DNA of 38,728 nt, taken from positions 1 through 38,728 of the forward strand of contig JASBVL010000023.1 in assembly GCA_029961075.1 (NCBI GenBank), given 5' to 3'. Of this stretch, positions 17,511-26,250 are shown piece after piece. Within the stretch, counting starts at the first letter, position 1. Each line of letters opens with the position of its first letter. The position numbers and the translations under genes are program-made. The stretch is from Sphaerobacter sp. GTDB lineage: Bacteria; Chloroflexota; Chloroflexia; Thermomicrobiales; Thermomicrobiaceae. The notes under the pieces were generated by a model, which saw only the letters and a list, made by a program, of their open reading frames with translations, searched no databases and was not told the origin of the DNA.

Positions 17511-19409
17511 ATGGCCAACTGGATCTTTCTCATTCCACTGGCGCCGCTCATCGCCGCCGTCGTCAACTTCATCTTCGGGCGCTGGTACCTCCGGGATCGG
17601 GCACACTGGCTGGCGATCCTGGGCGTGGCCATCTCCTTCGGGGTGAGCGTCGCGGTCGTCGCGCAGGTCGCGCGCGACGAGGTCGCGCTGAGCCAACACC
17701 TGTACACCTGGATCCCGGCCGGTGACTTCCAGGTCCCGGTCACCCTGACGGTCGACCAGCTCACCGCGGTGATGCTGCTGGTCGTCACCGGGGTCAGCCT
17801 GCTCGTGCACATCTACTCCGTCGGCTACATGCACGGCGATCCCGGCTTCTACCGCTTCTTCGCCTACCTCCCGCTCTTCGTCTTCTCCATGCTCATGCTG
17901 GTGCTGGCCAACAACTACCTCCTCCTGTTCGTCTTCTGGGAGGCGGTTGGCCTCTGCTCCTACCTGCTGATCGGGTTCTGGTATCGCCGCCGCTCGGCGG
18001 CCCAGGCCGCCAAGAAGGCCTTCGTCGTCAACCGCGTCGGCGACTTCGGGTTTGGCCTGGGGGTGATGCTCATCTTCGTGCACCTGGGCACGCTGGAGTA
18101 CACCGGCGTGTTCGCGCAGGTGGGCGCCCTGCCGCAGGGGACGATCACCGCCATCGCCCTGCTGCTCTTCACCGGCGCGATCGGCAAGTCGGCCCAGATC
18201 CCGCTCTTCGTCTGGTTGCCCGACGCGATGGAGGGCCCGACGCCGGTCTCGGCCCTCATCCACGCGGCGACGATGGTGACGGCCGGCATCTTCATGGTGG
18301 CCCGCTCGTGGCCGATCTTCGCCGCGTCGCCAGACGCCATGCTGGTGGTGGCCATCATCGGGGCGGCGACCGCCTTCGTGGCCGCGACGATCGGGCTCAC
18401 CCAGTACGACATCAAGAAAGTGGTCGCCTACTCGACCGTGAGCCAGCTCGGGTACATGGCCTTCGCGCTCGGCTCCGGGGCATGGGTCGCGGCCATCTTC
18501 CACCTGACGACCCATGCCTTCTTCAAGGCCCTGCTCTTTCTCGGCGCCGGGAGCGTGATCCACGCCATGCACGACGAGCAGGACATGCGCCGCATGGGCG
18601 GCCTGAAGCGGCACCTGCCACTGACCTACTGGACCTTCCTGATCGGCTCGGCCGCCAACGCCGGGATCTTCCCGCTGGCGGGCTTCTGGAGCAAGGACGA
18701 GGTGATCGTGGGCGCCTGGGTCGGTGGCCGGCCCATCGTGGCGATCGTCGGGCTGGTCGCGGCGCTCTTCACCTCGCTCTACATGTTCCGGGTCGTCTTC
18801 CTCACATTCCACGGCCCCGAGCGCTTCGACGCGCACACGGTCCACCCGCACGAGTCGCCGCCCGTGATGGCGGTGCCGCTGCTGATCCTGTCGGTGGGGG
18901 CCGTCTTCGCCGGCTTCCTCGGGGTCCCGCCGGAGCGCGGCGTCTTCCACCGCTTCCTCGAGCCGGTCTTCAGCGGGCACGGCGCGGAGGTCCACCACGT
19001 CTCGACGGCGACCACGCTGACCTTCGGGCTCATCTCGACCGCCGTCGCCCTGGCGGGGCTGGGACTGGCCTACGCCGCCTACGTCCGTGGGGCGATCAAG
19101 CCCGCGGTCGTCGCGGCGCGGCTGGGCCCGCTCTATCAGCTCGCGTATCGGCGGTGGTACTTCGATGAGATCTACGAGGCCCTGATCGTGCATCCGCTGT
19201 ATCGCCTGTCGGTCTGGCTGTGGCGGGTGGTGGACATCGGGATCATCGACGGGGCGGTCAACGGCGTGGCCGGGCTGGTCAACTTCACCGCCCAGCGCTG
19301 GCGCCGCGTGCAGACCGGGCTGGTGGCGAACTACGCGCTGGCCATCGCGCTCGGGACGGTGATCATCGTCGGGGTCTATCTGATCGTCGGCAGCACCCTG
19401 TTCCAGTAG
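17511..19409 (+). CDS. nuoL: NADH-quinone oxidoreductase subunit L
   Basis: 632 residues, the distal antiporter-like subunit (MrpA/MrpD-type). Visible are FWEAVGLCSYLLIGFWY with the key glutamate, the lysine-bearing GAIGKSAQIPLFVWLPDAMEG, PTPVSALIHAATMVTAGIF, and DIKKVVAYSTVSQLGYM. The length is typical and leaves room for the lateral helix and last helix (end region about residues 520-632). AGGGGAG precedes the ATG with good spacing. nuoM follows after 17 bp. Confidence 0.96.
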   Translation: MANWIFLIPLAPLIAAVVNFIFGRWYLRDRAHWLAILGVAISFGVSVAVVAQVARDEVALSQHLYTWIPAGDFQVPVTLTVDQLTAVMLLVVTGVSLLVHIYSVGYMHGDPGFYRFFAYLPLFVFSMLMLVLANNYLLLFVFWEAVGLCSYLLIGFWYRRRSAAQAAKKAFVVNRVGDFGFGLGVMLIFVHLGTLEYTGVFAQVGALPQGTITAIALLLFTGAIGKSAQIPLFVWLPDAMEGPTPVSALIHAATMVTAGIFMVARSWPIFAASPDAMLVVAIIGAATAFVAATIGLTQYDIKKVVAYSTVSQLGYMAFALGSGAWVAAIFHLTTHAFFKALLFLGAGSVIHAMHDEQDMRRMGGLKRHLPLTYWTFLIGSAANAGIFPLAGFWSKDEVIVGAWVGGRPIVAIVGLVAALFTSLYMFRVVFLTFHGPERFDAHTVHPHESPPVMAVPLLILSVGAVFAGFLGVPPERGVFHRFLEPVFSGHGAEVHHVSTATTLTFGLISTAVALAGLGLAYAAYVRGAIKPAVVAARLGPLYQLAYRRWYFDEIYEALIVHPLYRLSVWLWRVVDIGIIDGAVNGVAGLVNFTAQRWRRVQTGLVANYALAIALGTVIIVGVYLIVGSTLFQ

Positions 19410-19426
19410 GCGGTAGAGGAGCGCCC

Positions 19427-21001
19427 GTGGACGGTTTCCCGATACTGAGTGCGTTGACCTACGTGCCGCTGGTCGGCGCGGCGATCATCTTCTTCTGGCC
19501 CCGAGCTTCGGCGCGGGCGGCCCGCTGGATCGCGCTGGGGGCATCCCTGGTGTCGCTGGCGCTGTCGCTGGTCATGCTCGCCGGCTTCGACCGGGACGCC
19601 AGCGGCATGCAGTTCGTCGAGCACTACGACTGGCTGCCCGCGCTCGGCGTCTCCTATCACTTCGGCGTCGACGGGATCAGCGTCCTGCTGCTCGTGCTCA
19701 CCACGCTCCTGACGACGCTGGCCATCGTCGCCTCCTGGGACCCCGTGCAGCACCGGGTGCGGGAGTACATGATCAGCATGCTCCTGCTCGAAACCGGGAT
19801 GCTCGGGGTCTTCGTGAGCCTCGACCTCTTCCTGTTCTACATCTTCTGGGAGGTCATGCTGATCCCGATGGCGCTGCTGATTGGCGTCTGGGGCAGCGCC
19901 AACCGCATCTACGCGGCGGTCAAGTTCTTCCTCTACACTCTGGCGGGCAGCCTGCTGATGCTGGTCGGCATCATCGCGCTCTACCAGGCCTACTTCGAGC
20001 AGACCGGCATCCGCACGCTGAACGTGCTGGAGCTGCAGCAGGGGAACTACGGCCACAGCTTCCAGATGTGGGTCTTCGCCGCCTTCTTCATCGCGTTCGC
20101 CATCAAGATGCCGATGTGGCCGTTCCACACCTGGCTCCCCGACGCGCACGTCGAGGCGCCCACCGCCGGCTCGGTGCTGCTGGCCGGCGTGCTGCTGAAG
20201 ATGGGCGGCTACGGCCTGCTCCGCTTCAACCTGCCGCTCTTCCCCGACGCGGCGCGGAGCTGGGCGCCCGCGATCATGGCGCTCTCGGTCATCGGCATCA
20301 TCTACGGCGCGCTGGTGGCGCTGGTGCAGACGGACCTGAAGAAGCTCGTGGCCTACTCGTCGGTCAGCCACATGGGCTTCGTCACGCTGGGCATCTTCGC
20401 CTTCAATGCCCAAGGGCTGTACGGCGCCATGATCGTGATGCTCAGCCACGGGCTGGTGACCAGCGCCCTCTTCCTCTGCGTCGGCATCATCTACGAGCGC
20501 GGCCACACGCGCCTCATCAGCCGCTTCGGCGGTCTGGCGACGAACATGCCGATCTACGCCTCGTTTCTCGGGCTCTTCAGCCTCGCCTCGCTCGGGTTGC
20601 CCGGCCTCTCCGGCTTCGTCGGGGAGTTCCTGTCGATCCTCGGCGCCTTCCGAGCCGAGCGCGTGGCCGGGGTCATCGCCTTCGCGGTGGTGATCCTCTC
20701 TGCCTGGTACATGCTCTGGATGTACCAGCGCGTGGCGTGGCAGCGGGCCCCGAGTGAGCCGCCCGATCCGACCGATCCGGAGGCGAAGCAGGCGGGTGCG
20801 CCGCACCCGGTCATGGGCGGCGCCGAGGCGGACGCGGTGGACCCGCGGACGTTCCGGGATGTGACGTGGCGGGAGCTTGTGACCCTGGCGCCGCTGGCGG
20901 TGCTCACGCTCTGGATGGGCTGGGCGCCGCAGTGGTTCATGGACGTGCTACGACCGGCGCTGGAGCTGGTGGCCAGCCCGTTTGGCCGGATCGGCTTCTA
21001 G
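19427..21001 (+). CDS. nuoM: NADH-quinone oxidoreductase subunit M
   Basis: 524 residues, antiporter-like proton channel subunit. Key motifs: FYIFWEVMLIPMALLIG with the conserved glutamate, AFAIKMPMWPFHTWLPDAHV with the channel lysine, EAPTAGSVLLAGVLLKMGGYG, and DLKKLVAYSSVSHMGFV. The start is GTG 19427 with AGAGGAG upstream; longer in-frame reading into nuoL is rejected. A hydrophilic stretch between the last two helices (about residues 446-480, rich in Pro, Asp, Ala) is somewhat long for the family. Confidence 0.96.
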   Translation: MDGFPILSALTYVPLVGAAIIFFWPRASARAARWIALGASLVSLALSLVMLAGFDRDASGMQFVEHYDWLPALGVSYHFGVDGISVLLLVLTTLLTTLAIVASWDPVQHRVREYMISMLLLETGMLGVFVSLDLFLFYIFWEVMLIPMALLIGVWGSANRIYAAVKFFLYTLAGSLLMLVGIIALYQAYFEQTGIRTLNVLELQQGNYGHSFQMWVFAAFFIAFAIKMPMWPFHTWLPDAHVEAPTAGSVLLAGVLLKMGGYGLLRFNLPLFPDAARSWAPAIMALSVIGIIYGALVALVQTDLKKLVAYSSVSHMGFVTLGIFAFNAQGLYGAMIVMLSHGLVTSALFLCVGIIYERGHTRLISRFGGLATNMPIYASFLGLFSLASLGLPGLSGFVGEFLSILGAFRAERVAGVIAFAVVILSAWYMLWMYQRVAWQRAPSEPPDPTDPEAKQAGAPHPVMGGAEADAVDPRTFRDVTWRELVTLAPLAVLTLWMGWAPQWFMDVLRPALELVASPFGRIGF

Positions 21002-21076
21002 CGCCCGGTGCTTGCAGGGGCGGACGCGGCGCGGCGGGAGGTCCCGGCCGCGCCGCCTGGCGAAGGAGACACGGGG

Positions 21077-22570
21077 GTGCCAGTCGAACTCGTACGGCCG
21101 GAGTGGGGGCTGATCGTCCCCGAGCTGATCCTGCTGGGCACGATCGCGCTGGTGCTGGCCGGGGACCTGGCGCTGCCGCGGCGGCAGCACGGCGTGCTGA
21201 CCTGGGTCGCCCTGGCCGGGTTGGCGCTCTCGCTGCTCTCCAACCTGACCATCGATTGGGCCGCCGGGCGGTCGACCTTCAACGGCATGTTCCAGGCCGA
21301 CTACTTCAGCCTGTTCATCAACCTCGTCGTCGGCGTGGCCGGCATCCTGTCGGTGATGATCGCCTCGGCCTATGTCCCGGGCGGTGACGAGCCCGGGGAC
21401 ATGCCGCTCCCCGAGTACCTGGCGCTGCTCCTCCTCTCGATCCTCGGCACGATGCTGGTCGGGGCGGCCGGCGACCTGCTGATGATCTTCCTGGGCATCG
21501 AGATGGGCTCGATCGCCGTCTACGCGCTGACCGGGTTCGCCCGCCGGCGCGTCACCGCGCTCGAGGGCGCGCTCAAGTACTTCCTGCTCGGTGCCTTCGC
21601 CACCGCGATCTTGATCTACGGCATGGCCTGGACCTACGGCGCGACCGGCACGACCGCCCTCGCCGACATCGCCGTCCGCCTCCGGCCGGTCGTGACCGGC
21701 AGCGGCGGCGTCGAGCCCTCGCTGCTGCTGGCGCTGCTGCTCCTGGCGGTAGGGCTCGGCTTCAAGATCGCGGCGGTCCCCTTCCACATGTGGACCCCGG
21801 ACGCCTACCAGGGCGCGCCCACGCCGGTGAGCGCCTACATGTCGGTCGTGCCGAAGGTGGCGGGCTTTGCCGCCATGGCGCGCGTGCTGGTGGAGGCGCT
21901 CGGGCCGCTGAGCGACTCCTGGCTGACGCTGATCGCGGTGCTGGCGCTGGTGACGATGGTCTACGGCAACGTGGTGGCCATCGCCCAGCGGGACGTCAAG
22001 CGCATGCTCGGCTACTCGTCGATCGGGCACACCGGCTACATCCTGGTCGGCCTGGCCGCCTTCAGCGGGCTCAGCCCCGACGACCGGAGCGTCGGCTCCA
22101 TGCTCTTCTACCTCCTCAGCTACGCCTTCATGAACATCGGCGCCTTCGGCGTGGTCACCTGGCTCCAGACCCGCGGCCTGGGCGTCACGCTCGATGACTT
22201 CCGCGGGCTGGCGACGCGCAGCCCGCTGGCGGCCATCGCCATGACCATCTTCATGCTCTCGCTGATGGGGATGCCGCCGCTGGTCGGCTTCTACGCCAAG
22301 TACTACGTGATCCTGGCCGCGGTCCAGGCGGACCTGATCTGGCTGGCGGTGGCGGTGGTGCTCATGAGCGCCGTCTCGGCCTTCTTCTACCTCCGCGTGG
22401 TCGCGGTCATGTACTTCAACGAGCCGTCCGGCGAGTGGAAGGTCCAGCCCACGCCGCTCCTGGGCACCGGCTTGGCCCTCATGGCGCTTGGCACCCTCAT
22501 GCTCGGCCTGCTGTCCGGGCCGGTGCTCGACCTGGCGCAGAAGTGGGTGCAGGCCTTCGGCGTGGCCTGA
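21077..22570 (+). CDS. nuoN: NADH-quinone oxidoreductase subunit N
   Basis: 497 residues, third antiporter-like subunit and last gene of the nuo operon. Motifs: [57 protein letters not shown], and [21 protein letters not shown]. The start GTG 21077 lies eight bases after AAGGAGA; an in-frame GTG at 21008 would add 23 non-conserved residues and lacks a ribosome site. The 227 bp after the stop hold no gene or clear terminator that I can see, only GC-rich partial hairpins. Confidence 0.95.
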   Translation: MPVELVRPEWGLIVPELILLGTIALVLAGDLALPRRQHGVLTWVALAGLALSLLSNLTIDWAAGRSTFNGMFQADYFSLFINLVVGVAGILSVMIASAYVPGGDEPGDMPLPEYLALLLLSILGTMLVGAAGDLLMIFLGIEMGSIAVYALTGFARRRVTALEGALKYFLLGAFATAILIYGMAWTYGATGTTALADIAVRLRPVVTGSGGVEPSLLLALLLLAVGLGFKIAAVPFHMWTPDAYQGAPTPVSAYMSVVPKVAGFAAMARVLVEALGPLSDSWLTLIAVLALVTMVYGNVVAIAQRDVKRMLGYSSIGHTGYILVGLAAFSGLSPDDRSVGSMLFYLLSYAFMNIGAFGVVTWLQTRGLGVTLDDFRGLATRSPLAAIAMTIFMLSLMGMPPLVGFYAKYYVILAAVQADLIWLAVAVVLMSAVSAFFYLRVVAVMYFNEPSGEWKVQPTPLLGTGLALMALGTLMLGLLSGPVLDLAQKWVQAFGVA

Positions 22571-22797
22571 CGCGGCGCATCGCCCGCGCCGACGCCACGG
22601 GGTGACTCCCGCGCCTGGAGCGGGGCGCGCTGGCTCGCGTCCCGACGGCCGGCCGCGGCGCTCCCTGGCCCCCGACTGCGTGCCGCGCGCTGACCGCCGC
22701 CCCGCGCGGCGAGGCGGCACGTCCTCTGCGTGTCGAGCGCCATGGGGGTGACCGGTCGCTCGCCCGCAGCGCACCTGCATCTGAGGAGAAACCGGGC

Positions 22798-23190
22798 ATG
22801 GGAGATGCCTTCGACCGCTTCGCGGCCCACATCGCCGCCATCGTCGGCTCGGCCTGGGCCTTCCTGGTCGCCTGCCTGGTGATCGTCGTCTGGGCCGCCT
22901 CCGGCTTCGTCTTCGGCTTCACCGATACCTGGCAGCTCGTCATCAATACCAGCACGACGATCATCACCTTCCTGATGGTCTTCGTGATCCAGACCACGCA
23001 GAACCGGGAGGCGCGCGCCACGCAGGTCAAGCTGGACGAGTTGATCCGCGCCGTGGCCGACGCCCGGGACACGTTCATCGACATCCAGGAGGGCACCGAG
23101 AGCGAGCTCCGCCAGGCCCAGGAAGAGTCCCGCCAGGAGCGCGCGAGCGCCGAGGCGCCGCGCGGCCCGGACCGGCGGACGGCCGGCTGA
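22798..23190 (+). CDS. Low-affinity iron permease family protein
   Basis: 130 residues. Two helices (about residues 15-40 and 48-67) are joined by a short turn and followed by a charged, probably coiled-coil tail. The sequences FAAHIAAIVGSAWAFL, WQLVINTSTTIITFLMVF and VIQTTQNREARATQVKLDEL are hallmarks of PF04120, named after yeast Fet4 although most bacterial members have unproven transport. Bacterial versions are often found among stress genes. GAGGAGAA lies just before the ATG. A strong hairpin follows the stop by 19 bases. Confidence 0.85.
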   Translation: MGDAFDRFAAHIAAIVGSAWAFLVACLVIVVWAASGFVFGFTDTWQLVINTSTTIITFLMVFVIQTTQNREARATQVKLDELIRAVADARDTFIDIQEGTESELRQAQEESRQERASAEAPRGPDRRTAG

Positions 23191-23209
23191 CCGCAGCGCG
23201 CTGCGGGTA

Positions 23210-23236
23210 GCCCCGGCCGCCTGCATCGGCCGGGGC
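23210..23236 (+). terminator. Hairpin terminator after the iron permease gene
   Basis: GCCCCGGCCG (23210-23219) and CGGCCGGGGC (23227-23236) form a perfect 10-bp stem with a seven-base loop. A 16-base palindrome (23191-23206) lies immediately upstream, starting at the stop codon. No T-run is present. Confidence 0.55.
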
Positions 23237-23287
23237 GGGCAGCCGTCCAGCGCATCGAGGAGCTATCGACAGGGGGAGGGAACCCTG

Positions 23288-23362
23288 ATGGAACGCTGGA
23301 TCCCGTGGGCCGCCGTCGTCGGCGTTGCCGTCTTCCTCGCGCTCCTGCTCTTCGCCTGCTGA
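23288..23362 (+). CDS. 24-residue single-helix membrane peptide
   Basis: ATG 23288 is preceded by AGGGGGAGGG with seven bases of spacing, a much better ribosome site than chance would give. The product starts MERWIPW and continues as one uninterrupted hydrophobic helix (AAVVGVAVFLALLLFAC), ending in Cys before the TGA. It is the size of bacterial small membrane peptides that modulate transporters. It lies about 100 bp after the iron permease gene. No homologue is recalled; function unknown. Expression depends on read-through or an unseen promoter. Confidence 0.5.
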   Translation: MERWIPWAAVVGVAVFLALLLFAC

Positions 23363-23462
23363 CCGCCCCCGGGGCCGGTCCCCAGCACGCCGAGCGCTGG
23401 GGCAGCGCACGGGGGAGTCGACCGCCTGCTCGCCGTGCGGGGACGCTCTCGACGCGCGGGGG

Positions 23463-24641
23463 TCAGGGCCGGATGACGACGCGGATGCAGCCGTCGTCCT
23501 TGTGCTTGAACAGCGTGTAGGCGTGGGGCACGTCCTCCAGCGACACCCGATGCGTGACGACCAGCGACGGGTCGATGTCGCCGCGCTGCACGTGCTCCAG
23601 CAATCGCCGGGCGTAGCGCTGGCCATGCTGCTGCGCCATCTTGAGGGTCAGCCCCTTGTTCATCGCCGGGCCGAGCGGCAGCTTGTCGGGGAGGCCAATA
23701 TACACACCGAGCAGGACCACGGTGCCGCCCTTGCGGCAGGCCATGATCGCCTCACGCACGACATGCACCCGCTCGCGCTGCACCCGGACCGCCTGCAGCG
23801 CACGGTCGTAGACATCGTCCAGCCCCGGACTGTCTGCCTCCATCCCCACCGCGTCGATGCAGGCGTCCGGGCCGCGCCCGGCCGTCATCTCCTTCAGCGC
23901 CTCAACGACGTCGCGCTGCTGCTCGTAGTTGATCACCTCGTCGGCGCCGAAGTGCTCCCGGGCCAGCCGCAGCCGCTCGGGGAGGCGATCGATCGCGATC
24001 ACCCGCTCCGCCCCCAGCAGCTTGGCGCTCTTCATCGCAAAGAGGCCGACCGCGCCGGCGCCCCAGACGGCGATGACATCGCCCGGCGTGATGGCGCAGA
24101 AGTCGGCGCCCATGTACCCGGTCGGGAAGGCGTCGGAGATGAAGAGCAACTGTTCGTCCGGCAACCCGTCGCCCGGCACCGTGAGGGGGTTGACGTCGGC
24201 GAAGGGGATGCGCACGTACTCGGCGAAGGCCCCGGCATAGCCGCCGAGCGCGTGGGTGTAGCCGTAGACCCCGCCGATCGCGTAGCCCATCGCCGCCTCG
24301 GACAGCCAGGCGTTGGCGTTGCTGTTGTCGCAGAGGGACCACAGTTGCTGGCGGCAGTAGTAGCACTGGCCGCAGCCGATGAAGGACGGCACGACGACTC
24401 GGTCGCCCGGCCGCAGGTTCGTCACCGCGGGCCCGACCTCGACGATCTCGCCCATGAACTCGTGGCCGAGGATATCGCCGGACTGGACGGTCGGCACGTA
24501 GCCGCCCACGAGGTGCAGGTCCGACCCGCAGATGGAGGCGGACGTGACCCGCAGGATGGCGTCGCGCGGGTTGAGGATGCTCGGATCGGCGACGGTCTCC
24601 ACCCGGAGCGTGTCCTTGGCGCACCAGCACACGGCCTTCAT
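23463..24641 (-). CDS. Zinc-dependent alcohol dehydrogenase (formaldehyde-dehydrogenase-like MDR)
   Basis: 392 residues, medium-chain dehydrogenase family. Catalytic zinc ligands: Cys38 (ICGSDLH), His60 and Glu61 (GHEFMGE). Structural zinc: Cys90, Cys93, Cys96 and Cys104. The Rossmann fold has AVWGAGAVGLFAMKSAK, and the helical insert DAVGMEADS plus the long C-terminal half place it with the glutathione-independent formaldehyde dehydrogenase-like subgroup rather than short ADHs. Substrate is not established. The GAGGAGG ribosome site precedes the ATG. It lies 28 bp after the SRPBCC gene and probably shares its transcript. Confidence 0.93.
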   Translation of the reverse strand: MKAVCWCAKDTLRVETVADPSILNPRDAILRVTSASICGSDLHLVGGYVPTVQSGDILGHEFMGEIVEVGPAVTNLRPGDRVVVPSFIGCGQCYYCRQQLWSLCDNSNANAWLSEAAMGYAIGGVYGYTHALGGYAGAFAEYVRIPFADVNPLTVPGDGLPDEQLLFISDAFPTGYMGADFCAITPGDVIAVWGAGAVGLFAMKSAKLLGAERVIAIDRLPERLRLAREHFGADEVINYEQQRDVVEALKEMTAGRGPDACIDAVGMEADSPGLDDVYDRALQAVRVQRERVHVVREAIMACRKGGTVVLLGVYIGLPDKLPLGPAMNKGLTLKMAQQHGQRYARRLLEHVQRGDIDPSLVVTHRVSLEDVPHAYTLFKHKDDGCIRVVIRP

Positions 24642-24669
24642 CGTTGGGGATCCTCCTCTCGCGCCGCGC

Positions 24670-25419
24670 CTACCGGCAGCGGCCCCTTGGCTGGCCGTCG
24701 TTGGTGGGGATCTCGCCGGTCTCCATGATGCGCTTGAAGCGCCGAAGGCCCTCGCGCACCTGGCGGTCGGCCCCCCGGCCGACGAGCTGGGCGACGGTCG
24801 CCCCGAGCAGGCCGGCCGGTCGGTCGTACTCGAGGCGGACGCGCACCTCGGTGCCCCGCTCGCCGGGCGCGGGCGAGAAGCGCACCTCGCCCCGGTGCGG
24901 CACCCGCGCGCCGGGGAGCGACTCCCAGCGGAGCAGCTCGTTCGGCTGCTCCGCCACGATCCTCGCGTCCCACTCCACCGTCGATCCGGCCGGGCCGGCC
25001 GCGACCCAGTGCGAGCGACCGTCGCCGCTGGCCGTCACCGCCTGGAGATGCGGCATGAAGCGCGGCAGGTTCTCGAGGGTGCGCCAGACCCCGTAGAGCT
25101 CCTCGGGTGGCCGAAGGACGGTGACGGCCCGCTCCACGACCAGGCCGCGCTCCCCCCGGGCCGGCAGCCGCGACTGCACCCAGCCGGGCGCGGCGACGCG
25201 GCCGGTCAACCCCACGTAGGCCAACGCGCCGCCCGCGGTGGCCAGGGCAGCGCCTGCGCCTGATCGGCGCCGGAGGCCGGCGAGGACCAGCACCGCCCCG
25301 CCCACTGTCGGCACCCAGCGCGGCACGGTGGCCCGGCCCACCCCCGATGCGGTGGGGCCCGGCTGCGCGGCCGTGAGGAGCCCGATGCTGCCGGTGGGCG
25401 CGCGGAGTGGCGATGGCAT
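24670..25419 (-). CDS. SRPBCC-domain protein with N-terminal membrane segments
   Basis: 249 residues. Residues about 30-75 hold two hydrophobic segments (WVPTVGGAVLVLAGL and AALATAGGALAYVGLTG), like DUF2892-type pairs. Residues about 95-235 form a SRPBCC (START/Bet v1-like) domain: VERAVTVLRPPEELYGVWRT, LENLPRFMPHL, WDARIVAEQPNELLRWES and the amphipathic last helix. Related proteins bind lipids or isoprenoid-type ligands; the ligand here is unknown. GAAGGA precedes the ATG. The upstream 183 bp (25420-25603) hold only a weak promoter-like pair and no gene. Confidence 0.82.
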   Translation of the reverse strand: MPSPLRAPTGSIGLLTAAQPGPTASGVGRATVPRWVPTVGGAVLVLAGLRRRSGAGAALATAGGALAYVGLTGRVAAPGWVQSRLPARGERGLVVERAVTVLRPPEELYGVWRTLENLPRFMPHLQAVTASGDGRSHWVAAGPAGSTVEWDARIVAEQPNELLRWESLPGARVPHRGEVRFSPAPGERGTEVRVRLEYDRPAGLLGATVAQLVGRGADRQVREGLRRFKRIMETGEIPTNDGQPRGRCR

Positions 25420-25603
25420 GGCCAGTCCTTCGGTGCTGGCGAGACGGAGTGCGTAGTCTCCGATGTCGCCCGGAGCAAGAACGATGCCGCCACCGCGGTG
25501 ATCGGCGTGCCGGCTTGGGCGGATCGCCCGGCGGCGCGACGCGAGCCGGGGCAGCCCGCCCCGGCTCTGCCGACCACGCGTGCGGGACCCTCGCGGCGCG
25601 GGC

Positions 25604-26137
25604 CTACATGGGCGCCTGCGGGTGCTGCCCCGGCTGCTGCCCCATGCTCGACTGGATCATCTGCTGGCCGAGTTGCCGGCCGATCTGCTCCACCTGCTGG
25701 GCCATCTGCTCTTCCTGCTGCAGGTTCTGCTGGAGGAGCCGCGCGACCTCCTGCTGCCCCATCAGCTTGGCCTGCTCGACCAGGCCGCGATAGGCGGCCA
25801 TCTCGTAGTGCTCGGTCTTCGCGGCGGCGGAGACGATGTAGCCTGTGAGCACCTGATCGGAGGGCTGCTCCCGCTTGAACTCGTCATGCTGCCGCTTGAG
25901 CCCTTCGACGGCGAAGCACTCGACCTGGATCGGCCGCGCGCCGAGCTGACGGAACGCCTGGTCCAGGTTCTGGATCTGCTGCTGCGTCTCGCGCTCGTGC
26001 TGCTGCAGCGCCTGCTTCACCTGGGCGTTCGTGGCTTCGCTCGTGAGCGTCGGAAGCATCTGGGCGATCACCTGCTCGGCGCTGTAGATACCCGACAGCT
26101 CGTGCAAGAACAGATCCGTGGCTGTCTGCATCGCCAT
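25604..26137 (-). CDS. DUF892 ferritin-like protein (YciE/YciF type)
   Basis: 177 residues, almost all helical. The start DLFLHELSGIYSAEQVIAQMLP and the middle HERETQQQIQNLDQAF, CFAVEGLKRQHDEF and KTEHYEMAAYRGLVEQAK match the four-helix DUF892 family. Conserved Glu and His residues at ferritin-like positions (Glu in SAEQ, Glu-His in TEHYE) could bind di-iron. The end is a Gln/Pro-rich tail. GGGAGGGA precedes ATG 26137; a longer in-frame reading covers priA in the wrong frame and is rejected. Family members respond to stress; function unproven. About 110 bp separate it from priA. Confidence 0.9.
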   Translation of the reverse strand: MAMQTATDLFLHELSGIYSAEQVIAQMLPTLTSEATNAQVKQALQQHERETQQQIQNLDQAFRQLGARPIQVECFAVEGLKRQHDEFKREQPSDQVLTGYIVSAAAKTEHYEMAAYRGLVEQAKLMGQQEVARLLQQNLQQEEQMAQQVEQIGRQLGQQMIQSSMGQQPGQHPQAPM

Positions 26138-26250
26138 GCTGCGTTCCCTCCCTAGGTCCGGTGACTGTCGCGCCGCGCCGCGTCCCGCGGTGGTCCGGCG
26201 AGGGTCCTGGCGCGCACGATGTGTGCCCGCGGCCGGGTACGCCCCGCGCC

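Noticed and set aside
15388-19193. Very long open frames antisense to nuoH-nuoL (573 and 702 codons)
   Set aside because: His/Asp/Arg/Gln-rich mirror translations of membrane protein genes; no family features or ribosome sites.
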